This document shows positions 9,470 through 19,065 of a stretch of 64,000 bases of DNA, piece after piece (the first letter of the stretch is position 1; each line of letters opens with the position of its first letter). Source of the DNA: Nonlabens tegetincola. GTDB lineage: Bacteria > Bacteroidota > Bacteroidia > Flavobacteriales > Flavobacteriaceae. The DNA lies in assembly GCF_002954355.1 (NCBI RefSeq), contig NZ_MQVV01000012.1, positions 1 through 64,000 of the forward strand, given 5' to 3'. The position numbers and the translations under genes are program-made. Under the pieces are notes generated by a model. It made no database searches and was not told the origin of the DNA. It saw only the letters and a list, made by a program, of their open reading frames with translations.

Positions 9470-9500
9470 TTGCAGTAATCATTAAATCGTGTTATATTTG
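9470..9500 (+). promoter_or_regulatory. promoter of rimP-nusA-infB operon
   Basis: TTG (9470-9472), a 20-base spacer and TATATTTG (9493-9500) match the phylum's housekeeping promoter. Transcription would start near 9507, upstream of the leader hairpin. Confidence 0.75.
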
Positions 9501-9520
9501 CAGCGTATTTGAAAGGATTC

Positions 9521-9545
9521 GAGGGGACGATTGTCCCCTCTTTTT
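9521..9545 (+). promoter_or_regulatory. terminator-like hairpin in rimP leader (possible attenuator)
   Basis: An eight-base perfect stem GAGGGGAC / GTCCCCTC with a four-base loop and five following T residues lies between the promoter and the rimP start codon. It has the shape of an intrinsic terminator in the right direction and position to act as an attenuator of the operon. No antiterminator alternative was obvious by eye. Confidence 0.7.
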
Positions 9546-9551
9546 ATAGCT

Positions 9552-10019
9552 ATGTTGAAAGAAAAAGCACTTGAATTACTAAATGAAGCGTTTGAAGAGC
9601 GTCCTGATTTATATCTAATCGATTTTAAAATGGGAGCTAGTAATGACATGAAAGTAATCATCGATGGTGATAATGGCGTGACTCTTGCAGATTGCGTATT
9701 TGTTTCTAGAGCAGTAGAGCACAACCTGGATAGAGATGAAGTTGATTTCTCAATAGAGGTTACGAGTGCAGGAGCTACAACTCCTTTAGAACTGCCTAGA
9801 CAATACAAGAAAAATATAGGACGCACACTAGAGATTACCGATCGAGAAAAACGTTCAGAAACTGGTGAGCTTATTTCGGTTCAAGAAAATGGTGTAACCA
9901 TTAAGTGGAAAGCACGTGTTCCTAAAACGGTGGGAAAAGGAAAAATGACTGTTGAAAAAGAATGGTCTCCTTCATTTGAAGAGATCAAAAAAGCAAAAGT
10001 GGTAATAAAATTTAATTAA
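9552..10019 (+). CDS. rimP: ribosome maturation factor RimP
   Basis: The protein of 155 residues matches RimP, which helps assemble the 30S subunit in the cytosol. Visible signatures are VIIDGDNGVTLADCVFVSRAVEH and IEVTSAGATTPL, the latter being the family's VSSPG-type segment. A TTG at 9531 extends the frame by seven codons, but it lies in the leader hairpin, so the ATG at 9552 is preferred. nusA starts 9 bp after its stop and infB follows, which is the conserved rimP-nusA-infB order. Confidence 0.93.
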   Translation: MLKEKALELLNEAFEERPDLYLIDFKMGASNDMKVIIDGDNGVTLADCVFVSRAVEHNLDRDEVDFSIEVTSAGATTPLELPRQYKKNIGRTLEITDREKRSETGELISVQENGVTIKWKARVPKTVGKGKMTVEKEWSPSFEEIKKAKVVIKFN

Positions 10020-10028
10020 TATCAAGAT

Positions 10029-11261
10029 ATGGAAAATCTCGCGTTGATCGAGTCTTTTTCTGAGTTTAAGGATGAAAAAATGATAGATCGCGTCACGTTG
10101 ATGGCGATACTTGAAGATGTTCTTAGGACTGCATTGAAAAGAAAGTATGGAGAGGATGATAACTTTGATATTATCATTAATCCTGATAAAGGAGATTTAG
10201 AAATATGGCGTAATCGCGTCGTAGTGGCAGATGATGAGGTTGAGGATGATAATTCAGAGATTTCATTAACCGAGGCTCGTAAAATAGAGCCAGATTATGA
10301 AGTTGGAGAAGATGTTGCAGAAGAGGTTAAATTAGTACAATTAGGTCGCCGAGCTATATTGGCACTTAGACAAAATTTAATTTCAAAAATTCATGAGCAC
10401 GATAACACAAACATCTTTAAACAATTTAAAGATCTTGAAGGTGAGTTGTACAGTGCCGAAGTTCACCACATCAGACATAGAGCGATTATATTGCTAGATG
10501 ATGAAGGAAATGAAATTATTCTACCTAAAGATCGACAAATACCATCTGACTTTTTTAGAAAAGGGGAGAATGTTAGAGGAGTAATAGAGAGTGTTGAAAT
10601 GAGAGGTACAAAACCTAACATCGTTCTTTCTCGTACATCTCCTAAATTCTTAGAAAAGCTTTTTGAGCAAGAAATTCCAGAAGTTTTTGATGGGGTTATT
10701 CAGGTTAAAGCAGTGGTTCGAGAACCAGGTGAAAAAGCAAAAGTAGCAGTCGATAGTTACGATGATAGAATTGATCCTGTAGGAGCCTGTGTTGGTGTTA
10801 AAGGTTCTCGTATTCACGGTATTGTACGTGAACTAGGAAATGAAAATATTGATGTAATTAACTTTACTAACAATACACAGTTGTATATTGCACGCGCATT
10901 GAGTCCAGCTAAGATTATTTCAATGAATCTAGATGAGGAAAATAAACGTGCTGAAGTAACTTTACATCCTGATGAAGTATCAAAAGCGATAGGTAGACGC
11001 GGACATAACATACGTCTTGCAGGAAAGCTTACAGGGTACGAAATAGATGTTATTCGTGAAGGTGCTGAAGAAGATGTAGAGCTTACCGAATTCTCTGATG
11101 AAATCGAAATGTGGATTATTGAAGAATTCAAGAAAATAGGTTTGGATACTGCCAAAAGTGTTCTAGAGCAAGACGTTGCTGACTTAATAAAACGTACTGA
11201 TCTTGAGGATGAAACTATTTATGAGGTAGTAAACATTCTTAAGTCTGAATTTGAAGATTAA
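10029..11261 (+). CDS. nusA: transcription termination/antitermination protein NusA
   Basis: The 410-residue protein has the NusA order of an N-terminal RNA polymerase-binding domain, an S1 domain around 130-200, and two KH domains. The KH region shows DPVGACVGVKGSRIHGIVRELGNE and later the GRRGHNIRLAGKLTG repeat. The C-terminal acidic repeats of E. coli NusA are missing, as is usual for shorter NusA proteins. It binds RNA polymerase and modulates pausing and termination. It lies between rimP and infB in one operon. Confidence 0.96.
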   Translation: MENLALIESFSEFKDEKMIDRVTLMAILEDVLRTALKRKYGEDDNFDIIINPDKGDLEIWRNRVVVADDEVEDDNSEISLTEARKIEPDYEVGEDVAEEVKLVQLGRRAILALRQNLISKIHEHDNTNIFKQFKDLEGELYSAEVHHIRHRAIILLDDEGNEIILPKDRQIPSDFFRKGENVRGVIESVEMRGTKPNIVLSRTSPKFLEKLFEQEIPEVFDGVIQVKAVVREPGEKAKVAVDSYDDRIDPVGACVGVKGSRIHGIVRELGNENIDVINFTNNTQLYIARALSPAKIISMNLDEENKRAEVTLHPDEVSKAIGRRGHNIRLAGKLTGYEIDVIREGAEEDVELTEFSDEIEMWIIEEFKKIGLDTAKSVLEQDVADLIKRTDLEDETIYEVVNILKSEFED

Positions 11262-11289
11262 ATAGTAGTCACAACCCGTAACCATATTT

Positions 11290-14112
11290 ATGGCTGAAAT
11301 TAAAAATATGAGACTTAATAAAGTGCTTCGAGAATTTAATATTTCTCTTGATCGCGCTGTAGAATATCTTAACGCTCAAGGTATCGAGATTGAAGCTCGA
11401 CCTACGACTAAGATTGATGCTACCGTGTATCAGGCACTTGCTGATGAGTTTCAGACAGACAAAAGCAAGAAGGTAGCTTCTAAAGAAGTAAGCGCCGAAA
11501 AACGCAAGGAACAAGAAGAATTGCGTTTACAGCGTGAGAAGGAGCAAGAGGAAAAGCAGCGCATTAAGGAAGAAAAAATCATTAAAGCCAAAGCTAAACT
11601 GGACGGACCTAAACAGGTAGGTAAAGTAGATTTAGATGCTAAACCTGAAGAAACTGTTGAGGAACCAACTCCTGAGAAAAAGGAAGAACCTGTTGCTAAA
11701 GTTGAAAAACAAACCCAGGACAAAACTCCTGAAAAGGTAGAAGAGAAAACTCCTGAAAAGGAGACTCAAGGACCAGCAGTAGTTTCAAACAGAAAAGCTG
11801 TTAAAGGAGCAACTATTAAGGGTAAAATTGATCTTGAACCTAAGAAGAAAAAGGAAGCGCCTAAAAAAGCTGCTCCTAAAAAAGAGGAAGCTAGACAAGA
11901 TCAAAAACCGATTCCAAAAAAGGAAACTCCTAAAAAGGAAGTAAAGACAGAGAAGCCTGCTCCTGAGAAAGCTGCAGCTCCTGAAAACTCTGAACCAGAG
12001 AAGATTCAAACGGAATATAAGAAATTAGATGGGTTAAAGGTTACGGGACAAAAAATAGACCTTTCTAAATTCCAAAAACCGAAAAAGAAGACAGATTCTT
12101 CAAGAGGTAAACGTAAACGTATCTCTAAACCTGATAACCGTCGTGGCGGTAAACCAGGAGGAAACAAACCAAGTAATAAACGAGGTAGAAAGAATGTTGT
12201 TAAGGAGGAACCTACTGATGAGGAAATCCAAAAACAAGTTCGCGAGACATTAGAAAAACTGCAAGGTAAATCTAACAAGTCCAAAGCTGCTCGTTACCGT
12301 CGTGATAAACGTGATCAACATAGAGAGCGCGTTGAACAAGAACAAGCTAGTGCAGAAGAAAAGATCCTTAAAGTAACAGAGTTTGTTACTGTTAACGATC
12401 TAGCTACTATGATGGATGTTCAGGTTAACCAGATTATTGGAGCTTGTATGTCCCTAGGTATGATGGTGACAATGAATCAAAGGTTGGATGCAGAAACAAT
12501 GACTATAGTAGCTGAGGAATTTGGCTATGAAGTAGAGTTTGTTACTGCCGATATTGAAGATTCAATTACAGAAGTTGCGGACAACGAAGAAGATCTAGAA
12601 ACAAGAGCTCCTATTGTTACAGTAATGGGACACGTAGATCACGGTAAAACATCATTACTGGATTACATACGTGAGGAAAATGTAATCGCTGGCGAAAGTG
12701 GAGGAATTACACAGCACATTGGTGCTTATGGTGTGACTCTTGATAATGGTCAACGTATTGCTTTTCTTGATACACCAGGTCACGAGGCCTTTACAGCCAT
12801 GCGTGCTCGTGGTGCACAAGTTACTGACATCGCAATAATTGTAATTGCAGCAGATGATGATGTAATGCCACAAACCAAAGAGGCAATTAGTCACGCCCAA
12901 GCCGCAGGAGTTCCTATCGTATTTGCAATAAATAAGGTAGATAAACCAACTGCAAATCCTGATAAGGTAAAAGAGTCGCTAGCAAATATGAATTTACTAG
13001 TCGAAGATTGGGGTGGAAAAATTCAATCACACGATATATCAGCCAAAACCGGTTTAGGTGTTCAAGAATTACTTGAAAAAGTAATCTTAGAAGCCGAGCT
13101 GCTTGATCTAAAAGCAAATCCTAATAAGCCTGCTGTAGGTACAGTTGTAGAAGCTTACTTGGATAAAGGACGTGGATATGTTTCTACCATTCTTGTTGAA
13201 GCTGGTACTCTTAAAATCGGAGACTACGTTCTTGCAGGACGTACACACGGTAAAGTAAAAGCAATGCATGATGAGCGTGGTAAAGTTATTGAAATAGCTG
13301 GACCATCAACTCCGGTTTCTATTTTAGGATTGGATGGAGCGCCACAAGCAGGTGATAAGTTCCATGTGTTTGAAGATGAACGCGAGGCCAAAGATATTGC
13401 CGCTAAACGTACACAGTTACAACGTGAACAATCTGTACGTACTCAGAAAACGCTGTCACTTGATGAAATCGGTAGACGTATTGCTTTAGGAGACTTTAAA
13501 GAACTTAACTTAATCCTGAAAGGAGATGTTGATGGATCTGTAGAGGCACTTACTGACTCGTTCCAGAAACTTTCAACTGAAGAAATACAAGTTAATATCA
13601 TCCATAAAGGTGTAGGTGCAATTACAGAAAGTGATGTGCTTCTTGCAACAGCTTCAGATGCGATTATCATCGGGTTTAACGTAAGACCTCAAGGTAATGC
13701 TCGTACAGTAGCAGAGAAGGAAGAGGTGGATATCCGTACTTATAGCATAATCTATGATGCGATTAACGATCTTAAGGATGCTATGGAAGGAATGCTTTCT
13801 CCTGAGCTTAAGGAGGAAATTACCGGAGATGCAGAGGTTCGTCAGACATTCAAGATATCTAAAGTAGGTACCATTGCAGGTTGTATGGTTCTTAATGGTA
13901 AGATATATCGTAATGGTGGCGTGCGCCTAATTCGAGATGGTGTTGTTAAGTATACTGGTGAACTTGCAGCTCTTAAACGTTTCAAAGATGACGTTAAGGA
14001 AGTAGCAAAAGGTTACGAATGTGGTATGCAAATCAAGAATTACAATGATCTACAAGAAGGAGATATTATTGAATGTTTCCGTGAGGTAGAAGTAAAGAAA
14101 ACTTTGAAATAA
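11290..14112 (+). CDS. infB: translation initiation factor IF-2
   Basis: This GTPase brings fMet-tRNA to the 30S subunit. The 940 residues begin with a short IF2N-type domain, followed by a 300-residue low-complexity part rich in K, E and P. The G domain holds [12 protein letters not shown] (about 446), DTPGHEAF and NKVDKP, and the C-terminal part contains the tRNA-binding domains. The length is normal for the phylum, where the N-terminal extension is long. It starts 28 bp after nusA and is followed by an intrinsic terminator. Confidence 0.97.
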   Translation: MAEIKNMRLNKVLREFNISLDRAVEYLNAQGIEIEARPTTKIDATVYQALADEFQTDKSKKVASKEVSAEKRKEQEELRLQREKEQEEKQRIKEEKIIKAKAKLDGPKQVGKVDLDAKPEETVEEPTPEKKEEPVAKVEKQTQDKTPEKVEEKTPEKETQGPAVVSNRKAVKGATIKGKIDLEPKKKKEAPKKAAPKKEEARQDQKPIPKKETPKKEVKTEKPAPEKAAAPENSEPEKIQTEYKKLDGLKVTGQKIDLSKFQKPKKKTDSSRGKRKRISKPDNRRGGKPGGNKPSNKRGRKNVVKEEPTDEEIQKQVRETLEKLQGKSNKSKAARYRRDKRDQHRERVEQEQASAEEKILKVTEFVTVNDLATMMDVQVNQIIGACMSLGMMVTMNQRLDAETMTIVAEEFGYEVEFVTADIEDSITEVADNEEDLETRAPIVTVMGHVDHGKTSLLDYIREENVIAGESGGITQHIGAYGVTLDNGQRIAFLDTPGHEAFTAMRARGAQVTDIAIIVIAADDDVMPQTKEAISHAQAAGVPIVFAINKVDKPTANPDKVKESLANMNLLVEDWGGKIQSHDISAKTGLGVQELLEKVILEAELLDLKANPNKPAVGTVVEAYLDKGRGYVSTILVEAGTLKIGDYVLAGRTHGKVKAMHDERGKVIEIAGPSTPVSILGLDGAPQAGDKFHVFEDEREAKDIAAKRTQLQREQSVRTQKTLSLDEIGRRIALGDFKELNLILKGDVDGSVEALTDSFQKLSTEEIQVNIIHKGVGAITESDVLLATASDAIIIGFNVRPQGNARTVAEKEEVDIRTYSIIYDAINDLKDAMEGMLSPELKEEITGDAEVRQTFKISKVGTIAGCMVLNGKIYRNGGVRLIRDGVVKYTGELAALKRFKDDVKEVAKGYECGMQIKNYNDLQEGDIIECFREVEVKKTLK

Positions 14113-14135
14113 TAAGTGATTCTTATAGAATATAG

Positions 14136-14167
14136 AAACCGTTACTTATTCAAGTAACGGTTTTTTT
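14136..14167 (+). terminator. intrinsic terminator after infB
   Basis: An eleven-base stem AAACCGTTACT / AGTAACGGTTT with a six-base loop precedes a T run. Confidence 0.9.
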
Positions 14168-14193
14168 ATGTAAAAAGATTTGAGTGTTACCTC

Positions 14194-14207
14194 GCTTTCG
14201 CGAAAGC
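14194..14207. repeat. GCTTTCGCGAAAGC palindrome, copy 4 (intergenic)
   Basis: An exact copy, complete as the 16-mer CGCTTTCGCGAAAGCG, lies between the infB terminator and the pirin gene. Confidence 0.9.
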
Positions 14208-14239
14208 GATATTCCTACTATATTTATGAAAAATAACCC

Positions 14240-15118
14240 ATGTCAAATACTGATTTAATTATTGAGGAGCGCAGTCGCGATATAGGTGACTTTCTAGTAG
14301 GTAGGTTGATTCCTTTTAGGAAAAAGCGCATGGTAGGCCCATTTATATTTATCGATCACATGGGACCAACAAAACTAGGTCCAGATAAGTATATGGATGT
14401 TGATCAACATCCTCACATAGGGTTATCCACTCTTACCTATTTAATGGAAGGTTCGATAATGCATGAAGACTCTCTAGGAACCAGACAGCTCATTGAACCA
14501 GGTTCTGTTAATTGGATGGTATCAGGAAGTGGTTGCTCTCACACAGAACGTACACCAGATCAATTAAGGCAAGATAGAGTTGAGTTTACCATGCATGGTT
14601 ATCAAATATGGGTGGCCTTGCCCAAGGAACTTGAAAATACGCTACCAGAATTTCATCACATCGATGCTAATGAGTTACCTAATTGGGAAGATGGCGCTGC
14701 AAAATTCACACTTGTAGCTGGAACTGGTTATGGTAAAACATCACCTGTTCCCGTACATTCTCCTTTATTCATGATTGATATTAAAACCACAGCCGATTAT
14801 GATTTGTGTATTGCTGATAATTTAAAAGGAGAGGTAGGTGTTACCATAGTTGAAGGTGGTGTGATCGGTTGTGATAAAGCCGTAAGTGCAGGAAACATGC
14901 TGGTAAGTAAAACAGAAAACGTGTGCAACCTTACCATCAAAGCCAACAGCCATATATTACTTTTTGGTGGAGAACCATTTCCAGAACAACGTTTTATACA
15001 CTGGAATTTTGTGAGTAGTTCAAAGGATAAGATTGAAGAAGCAAAGCAAGCGTGGCGTAACAAAACATTTCCTATGATGGATAATGACGATAGTTATGTA
15101 CCATTGCCTAGATCATAG
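14240..15118 (+). CDS. pirin family protein
   Basis: The 292-residue protein is a bicupin of the pirin type. The N-terminal cupin carries the metal-binding histidines in DQHPHIGLSTLTYLMEG and later MHEDSLG, followed by SGSGCSHTERTP. Pirins bind iron and some act as quercetin dioxygenases or redox regulators; which applies here cannot be told. No signal peptide is visible, so it is cytosolic. The gene stands alone between a terminator and a convergent terminator shared with metG. Confidence 0.92.
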   Translation: MSNTDLIIEERSRDIGDFLVGRLIPFRKKRMVGPFIFIDHMGPTKLGPDKYMDVDQHPHIGLSTLTYLMEGSIMHEDSLGTRQLIEPGSVNWMVSGSGCSHTERTPDQLRQDRVEFTMHGYQIWVALPKELENTLPEFHHIDANELPNWEDGAAKFTLVAGTGYGKTSPVPVHSPLFMIDIKTTADYDLCIADNLKGEVGVTIVEGGVIGCDKAVSAGNMLVSKTENVCNLTIKANSHILLFGGEPFPEQRFIHWNFVSSSKDKIEEAKQAWRNKTFPMMDNDDSYVPLPRS

Positions 15119-15167
15119 AAAATTCTTGATTCCAGCGAACTAAAATAAAACCTTAGGTTCATTAAAT

Positions 15168-15204
15168 AAAAAAGCAGCTGTACAGCTGCTTTTTTATTTA
15201 TAAG
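15168..15204. terminator. bidirectional terminator between pirin and metG
   Basis: The stem AAAGCAGCTG / CAGCTGCTTT is flanked by an A run on the left and a T run on the right. It can therefore stop transcription from both convergent genes. Confidence 0.85.
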
Positions 15205-15222
15205 AAGGATTACTTAGTATGT

Positions 15223-17274
15223 TTATGCTATGGTAGCGCCATTTACAACAGCGTCATCTGGATTAACAAACACCAGTTTACCATTAGGATCTTCGGCTAG
15301 TAAAATCATCCCTTGAGATTCCACACCACGTAATTTTCTAGGCGCAAGATTGGCAAGCACGGTAACTTTACGTCCTATTAATTCTTCTGCTGTAAAGTGT
15401 TGTGCTATTCCAGAAACTATGGTGCGTTTATCAATACCAGTATCTACGGTCATTACCATGAGTTTGTCCGTTTTAGGCATCTTTTCGGCAGTTAGAATTT
15501 CTCCTACTCGCAGATCCATTTTCATGAAGTCATCGTAATTTGTCTCTTCTTTTTGTGGCATAAGTTTAGGATTTGATTGTGCGTTTTCTTTTTTAGTTGC
15601 TTCAAGCTTATCTAACTGTTGTTGAACTTGTTCATCCTCAATACGTGAGAATAACAATTGAGTTTTATTAATTTGATGATTAGAAGGAAGTAAAACATCG
15701 TTAGTCGCTATGTCGTTCCATGATAAATCCTCTGCTTTTAAATTAAGCATGTTATTTAATTTAACTGCCGTGTGAGGTAAAAAGGGTTTACTTAATACTG
15801 ATAAAGCTGTGGCGATTTGTAACCCAACAAACATGATTGTTTGCACTCGATCAGGATCTGTTTTTATAAGTTTCCATGGTTCTTCATCAGCGAGGTATTT
15901 ATTTCCTAATCTGGCTAGATTAAGTAATTCTGTTGCGCTTTCGCGAAAGCGGAATTTTTCAATACTTTCTTCAATAATAGAAGGGAACTTCTTTAATTCT
16001 TTCAGGGTTTGTAGGTCGTAACTACTATAGTCATTGGGCTGTGGTACTATTCCATCGTAGTACTTATGCGTGAGCACGAGTGCGCGATTAATAAAGTTAC
16101 CGAGTACAGCTACTAGTTCGTTATTATTACGTGCTTGAAAATCTTTCCAAGTAAAATTATTGTCTTTTGTTTCTGGGGCATTTGCAGTAAGCACATATCT
16201 TAATACATCTTGTTGCCCTGGGAAATCCTCTAGATATTCATGCAGCCATACAGCCCAGTTGCGCGAGGTTGAAATTTTATCGTCTTCTAGATTCAAAAAT
16301 TCATTTGCAGGGACATTTTCTGGTAGGATGAATTCGCCGTGTGCCTTCAACATGGCAGGGAATATGATACAGTGAAATACGATATTATCCTTACCGATAA
16401 AGTGATACAGTTTGGTGTTTTTGTCCTTCCAGTAATTCTCCCAATTTTTACCGGTACGATCTGCCCATTCTTTTGTAGCACTTATATAACCTATAGGAGC
16501 GTCAAACCAAACGTAAAGTACTTTACCGTCACCACCTTCTACAGGTACAGGAATACCCCAGTCTAGGTCACGAGTTACAGCGCGTGGTTTAAGACCGTCA
16601 TTTATCCAGCTTTTCACCTGTCCTAGAACATTGGTTTTCCAGTCTGCAGCGTGGTCTTTAACAATCCATTGTTCTAAAAAATCACTGTATTGATCAAGTG
16701 GTAAAAACCAGTGTTTTGTTTCTTTAAGTTGTGGTTTATTACCAGTAATTGCACTACGTGGATCGATTAAGTCTGTTGCGTTGTGACTTGTCCCGCATTT
16801 TTCACATTGATCACCATACGATTCTGGATTACCACATTTTGGGCAAGTACCTACAACAAATCGATCTGCCAGAAATTCATCAGCCTCTTCATCATATAGT
16901 TGTTCAGTAACCTGTTCAATGAATTTACCTTCTTTATACAATTTCTTAAAAAAGTCGCTTGCTGTTTTATGATGGATAGGTGCGCTGGTTCTACTGTAAT
17001 TGTCAAATGAAATACCAAAATCATTAAAACTATCACCTATAATCTTGTGATATCGATCTACTATTTCTTGTGGTGTAACGCCTTCCTTTTTAGCACGTAT
17101 TGTAATAGGTACTCCATGTTCATCACTACCGCAAATAAATGCTACATCTTCACCTTTTAAACGCTTAAAACGGGCATAGATATCTGCTGGCACATACACT
17201 CCAGCTAGGTGTCCTATGTGAACAGGTCCGTTGGTGTAAGGTAATGCTGCCGTTATTGTTACTCTATTACTCAT
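15223..17274 (-). CDS. metG: methionyl-tRNA synthetase
   Basis: The 683-residue enzyme charges tRNA-Met. The class I HIGH motif appears as PVHIGHLAG (16-24), the zinc knuckle as [18 protein letters not shown] near 145, and the KMSKS motif in the variant form KISTS. The C-terminal hundred residues are an EMAP/Trbp111-type tRNA-binding domain starting [14 protein letters not shown]. The length and domains are those of the long dimeric form. A palindrome copy encodes FRES in the helical anticodon-binding region. A TAACTTTG element (17294-17301) upstream could be the promoter -7 box. Confidence 0.97.
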   Translation of the reverse strand: MSNRVTITAALPYTNGPVHIGHLAGVYVPADIYARFKRLKGEDVAFICGSDEHGVPITIRAKKEGVTPQEIVDRYHKIIGDSFNDFGISFDNYSRTSAPIHHKTASDFFKKLYKEGKFIEQVTEQLYDEEADEFLADRFVVGTCPKCGNPESYGDQCEKCGTSHNATDLIDPRSAITGNKPQLKETKHWFLPLDQYSDFLEQWIVKDHAADWKTNVLGQVKSWINDGLKPRAVTRDLDWGIPVPVEGGDGKVLYVWFDAPIGYISATKEWADRTGKNWENYWKDKNTKLYHFIGKDNIVFHCIIFPAMLKAHGEFILPENVPANEFLNLEDDKISTSRNWAVWLHEYLEDFPGQQDVLRYVLTANAPETKDNNFTWKDFQARNNNELVAVLGNFINRALVLTHKYYDGIVPQPNDYSSYDLQTLKELKKFPSIIEESIEKFRFRESATELLNLARLGNKYLADEEPWKLIKTDPDRVQTIMFVGLQIATALSVLSKPFLPHTAVKLNNMLNLKAEDLSWNDIATNDVLLPSNHQINKTQLLFSRIEDEQVQQQLDKLEATKKENAQSNPKLMPQKEETNYDDFMKMDLRVGEILTAEKMPKTDKLMVMTVDTGIDKRTIVSGIAQHFTAEELIGRKVTVLANLAPRKLRGVESQGMILLAEDPNGKLVFVNPDDAVVNGATIA
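15947..15960. repeat. GCTTTCGCGAAAGC palindrome, copy 5 (in metG)
   Basis: An exact copy within the 16-mer, read as FRES inside the anticodon-binding domain of MetG. Confidence 0.9.
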
Positions 17275-17373
17275 GCATGTAAAATTAAGAGTACAAAGTT
17301 ACAGGTTACTACTAGTGTTTTAAAGCATTTATAAAATATTTTCTGGGCCTGTAATAGTTGTAATTTTTAGTAC

Positions 17374-17387
17374 GCTTTTGCGAAAGC
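17374..17387. repeat. one-base variant of the palindrome (GCTTTTGCGAAAGC)
   Basis: One C-to-T change breaks the symmetry of this intergenic copy between metG and the DUF1501 gene. It may be a decaying copy. The rest of 17275-17452 holds nothing recognisable. Confidence 0.7.
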
Positions 17388-17452
17388 GATCACTGCACAA
17401 GCAATCTTAAGCACTTTCTTGAGCTCAGGATAACTTAATTCAAATAACCCGT

Positions 17453-19057
17453 TTACTTCATAAGGAACTGACTAGATAATTGATCCTGGCCAGCTTGAAT
17501 TTTATAAATATAAATACCTTCTTGAAGCCTTGTGTTTAGGGTGTTTTTAATATTAAATTCGTGTGTACCAGGCATTAAATATCCCGAAGAAATTTGACCT
17601 ATCTCCTTACCTAGCATATCGTAGATACGAATGTCACATTTACGACCCGATTGTAAGGTAAGGTGTAAAATATTTTCAGTGCCAGAGTGGTAGACTAAAT
17701 GTTTGATGTCTTGGATTGAACTATCATCAAAACTTAAAGTTGTACAATTAAAACCAAGATTTAAGGTATTATAATTCCCATTGAGCATGGCTTGATCGAT
17801 GGTTGATTGAGGTATACATAACCAATCTTGCAGTACGGTTTTATAAACATCTCTAAAATCTATATTATGGATCATATTACCTGCAGCGTCTAATTGAGTA
17901 AGGCTAGGGTGGTTTCCTACAAACCCATTACCGTTTAATCCTGGTCCAAAAAGCATCATGGGTGCAGCAGCTCCATGATCCGTACCATTAGATCCATTTT
18001 CTTCTACTCTACGACCAAATTCTGAAATAGTCATCGCGAGTACTTCGTTCTGATTTCCATAAGCTGCTAGATCGGTGTAAAAAGCATCTATGGCATCACT
18101 TAATTTTTGCATACGATCTGCATGTGTTGCCGCTTGACTAGCATGTGTGTCGTATCCATCGAGGGTTACCATGTAAACCTTAGTACCTAAATTTCCTTTT
18201 ATTAATCGAGCAACAATGGCTAGTTGATCGGCTATAGTGTTGTTGTTATACGATGCTTGTGTAGTACTTGCTTGGTAAGCACTGTGAATGACACCAGCAT
18301 ATTGAAAAGTGGTGTTTGTAGTTGTTCTTAAAAAACTCAGTTGGTCTCCATAAGTACATGGTGGGACATTAAGTACATCATGCTGCCATCCATTTTGTGC
18401 GAGATTATACAATTGTTGAGGATCGGCAACTGAAAAGGCGTAGTTGGTTTGTTGTCCGTCAAATATCAAATTACCTAAACTACCTATTTGAATAGCAGGT
18501 GGTACTGCTGGCGGATTGAGTATAAAGTTAGGATACTCATTTTCAAATAATCTCCCTAGCCAGCCGGTTTCTTCATTGGTAGTTTCCACAGCGCTTGCCC
18601 AAATATCTGAAGATCTAAAATGAGATAAGTCTTGATTATTATAACCTACACCTTGAACAACTTTCATTTCTCCATTTCCCCATCTAGATTGCAGGCTGCT
18701 CATGAATGATGGTAACCCGAGATTGGAATTAAGATTGTACAGCGTATTTTGAGGTAATGAAATACTAGGTCTACGACTAGCATAGGTTCCATAGTCGTAT
18801 ATAGGGACGATAGTGTTTAGGCCATCGTTTCCACCTTTAAGTCTAATAAGTACTAAAATTCTATCATTGGTACTTGTAGTAAGTGCTGCTGTTATGGGTG
18901 AGGCCATGGCACTACTTATCTGGCTGCCGCCTAAAGTAAATGCTCCTGCACCTGCTAGTCCTAAAGCTTGTATAAAAGTTCTACGATTCCATGCTTCATG
19001 TTCGTCATGATGCGCTTGTGATTTAGGATCTTGATAGTTGTTATTATTTTGACACAT
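17453..19057 (-). CDS. DUF1501 family protein with Tat-like signal and T9SS sorting domain
   Basis: The 534-residue protein starts with a twin-arginine type signal RRTFIQALGLAGAGAF at residues 25-40. The central part is a DUF1501 domain, related to the alkaline phosphatase/sulfatase superfamily, with SEFGRRVEENGSNGTDHG and HFRSSDIW. The last 80 residues look like a type A T9SS sorting domain: IYDMLGKEIGQ, then LQEGIYIYKIQ, ending in SSQFLMK. It is therefore likely exported and released or surface-bound. The upstream DUF1800 gene ends 8 bp before its start, and the pair often occurs together. The biochemical role is unknown. Confidence 0.88.
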   Translation of the reverse strand: MCQNNNNYQDPKSQAHHDEHEAWNRRTFIQALGLAGAGAFTLGGSQISSAMASPITAALTTSTNDRILVLIRLKGGNDGLNTIVPIYDYGTYASRRPSISLPQNTLYNLNSNLGLPSFMSSLQSRWGNGEMKVVQGVGYNNQDLSHFRSSDIWASAVETTNEETGWLGRLFENEYPNFILNPPAVPPAIQIGSLGNLIFDGQQTNYAFSVADPQQLYNLAQNGWQHDVLNVPPCTYGDQLSFLRTTTNTTFQYAGVIHSAYQASTTQASYNNNTIADQLAIVARLIKGNLGTKVYMVTLDGYDTHASQAATHADRMQKLSDAIDAFYTDLAAYGNQNEVLAMTISEFGRRVEENGSNGTDHGAAAPMMLFGPGLNGNGFVGNHPSLTQLDAAGNMIHNIDFRDVYKTVLQDWLCIPQSTIDQAMLNGNYNTLNLGFNCTTLSFDDSSIQDIKHLVYHSGTENILHLTLQSGRKCDIRIYDMLGKEIGQISSGYLMPGTHEFNIKNTLNTRLQEGIYIYKIQAGQDQLSSQFLMK

Positions 19058-19065
19058 GACGCTTC

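Noticed and set aside
9531-9551. TTG start for rimP
   Set aside because: It lies inside the leader hairpin. The ATG at 9552 fits the family N-terminus.
11451-12284. Antisense frames opposite infB
   Set aside because: They mirror the lysine/glutamate-rich infB N-terminal region and read as serine/leucine/phenylalanine-rich shadows.
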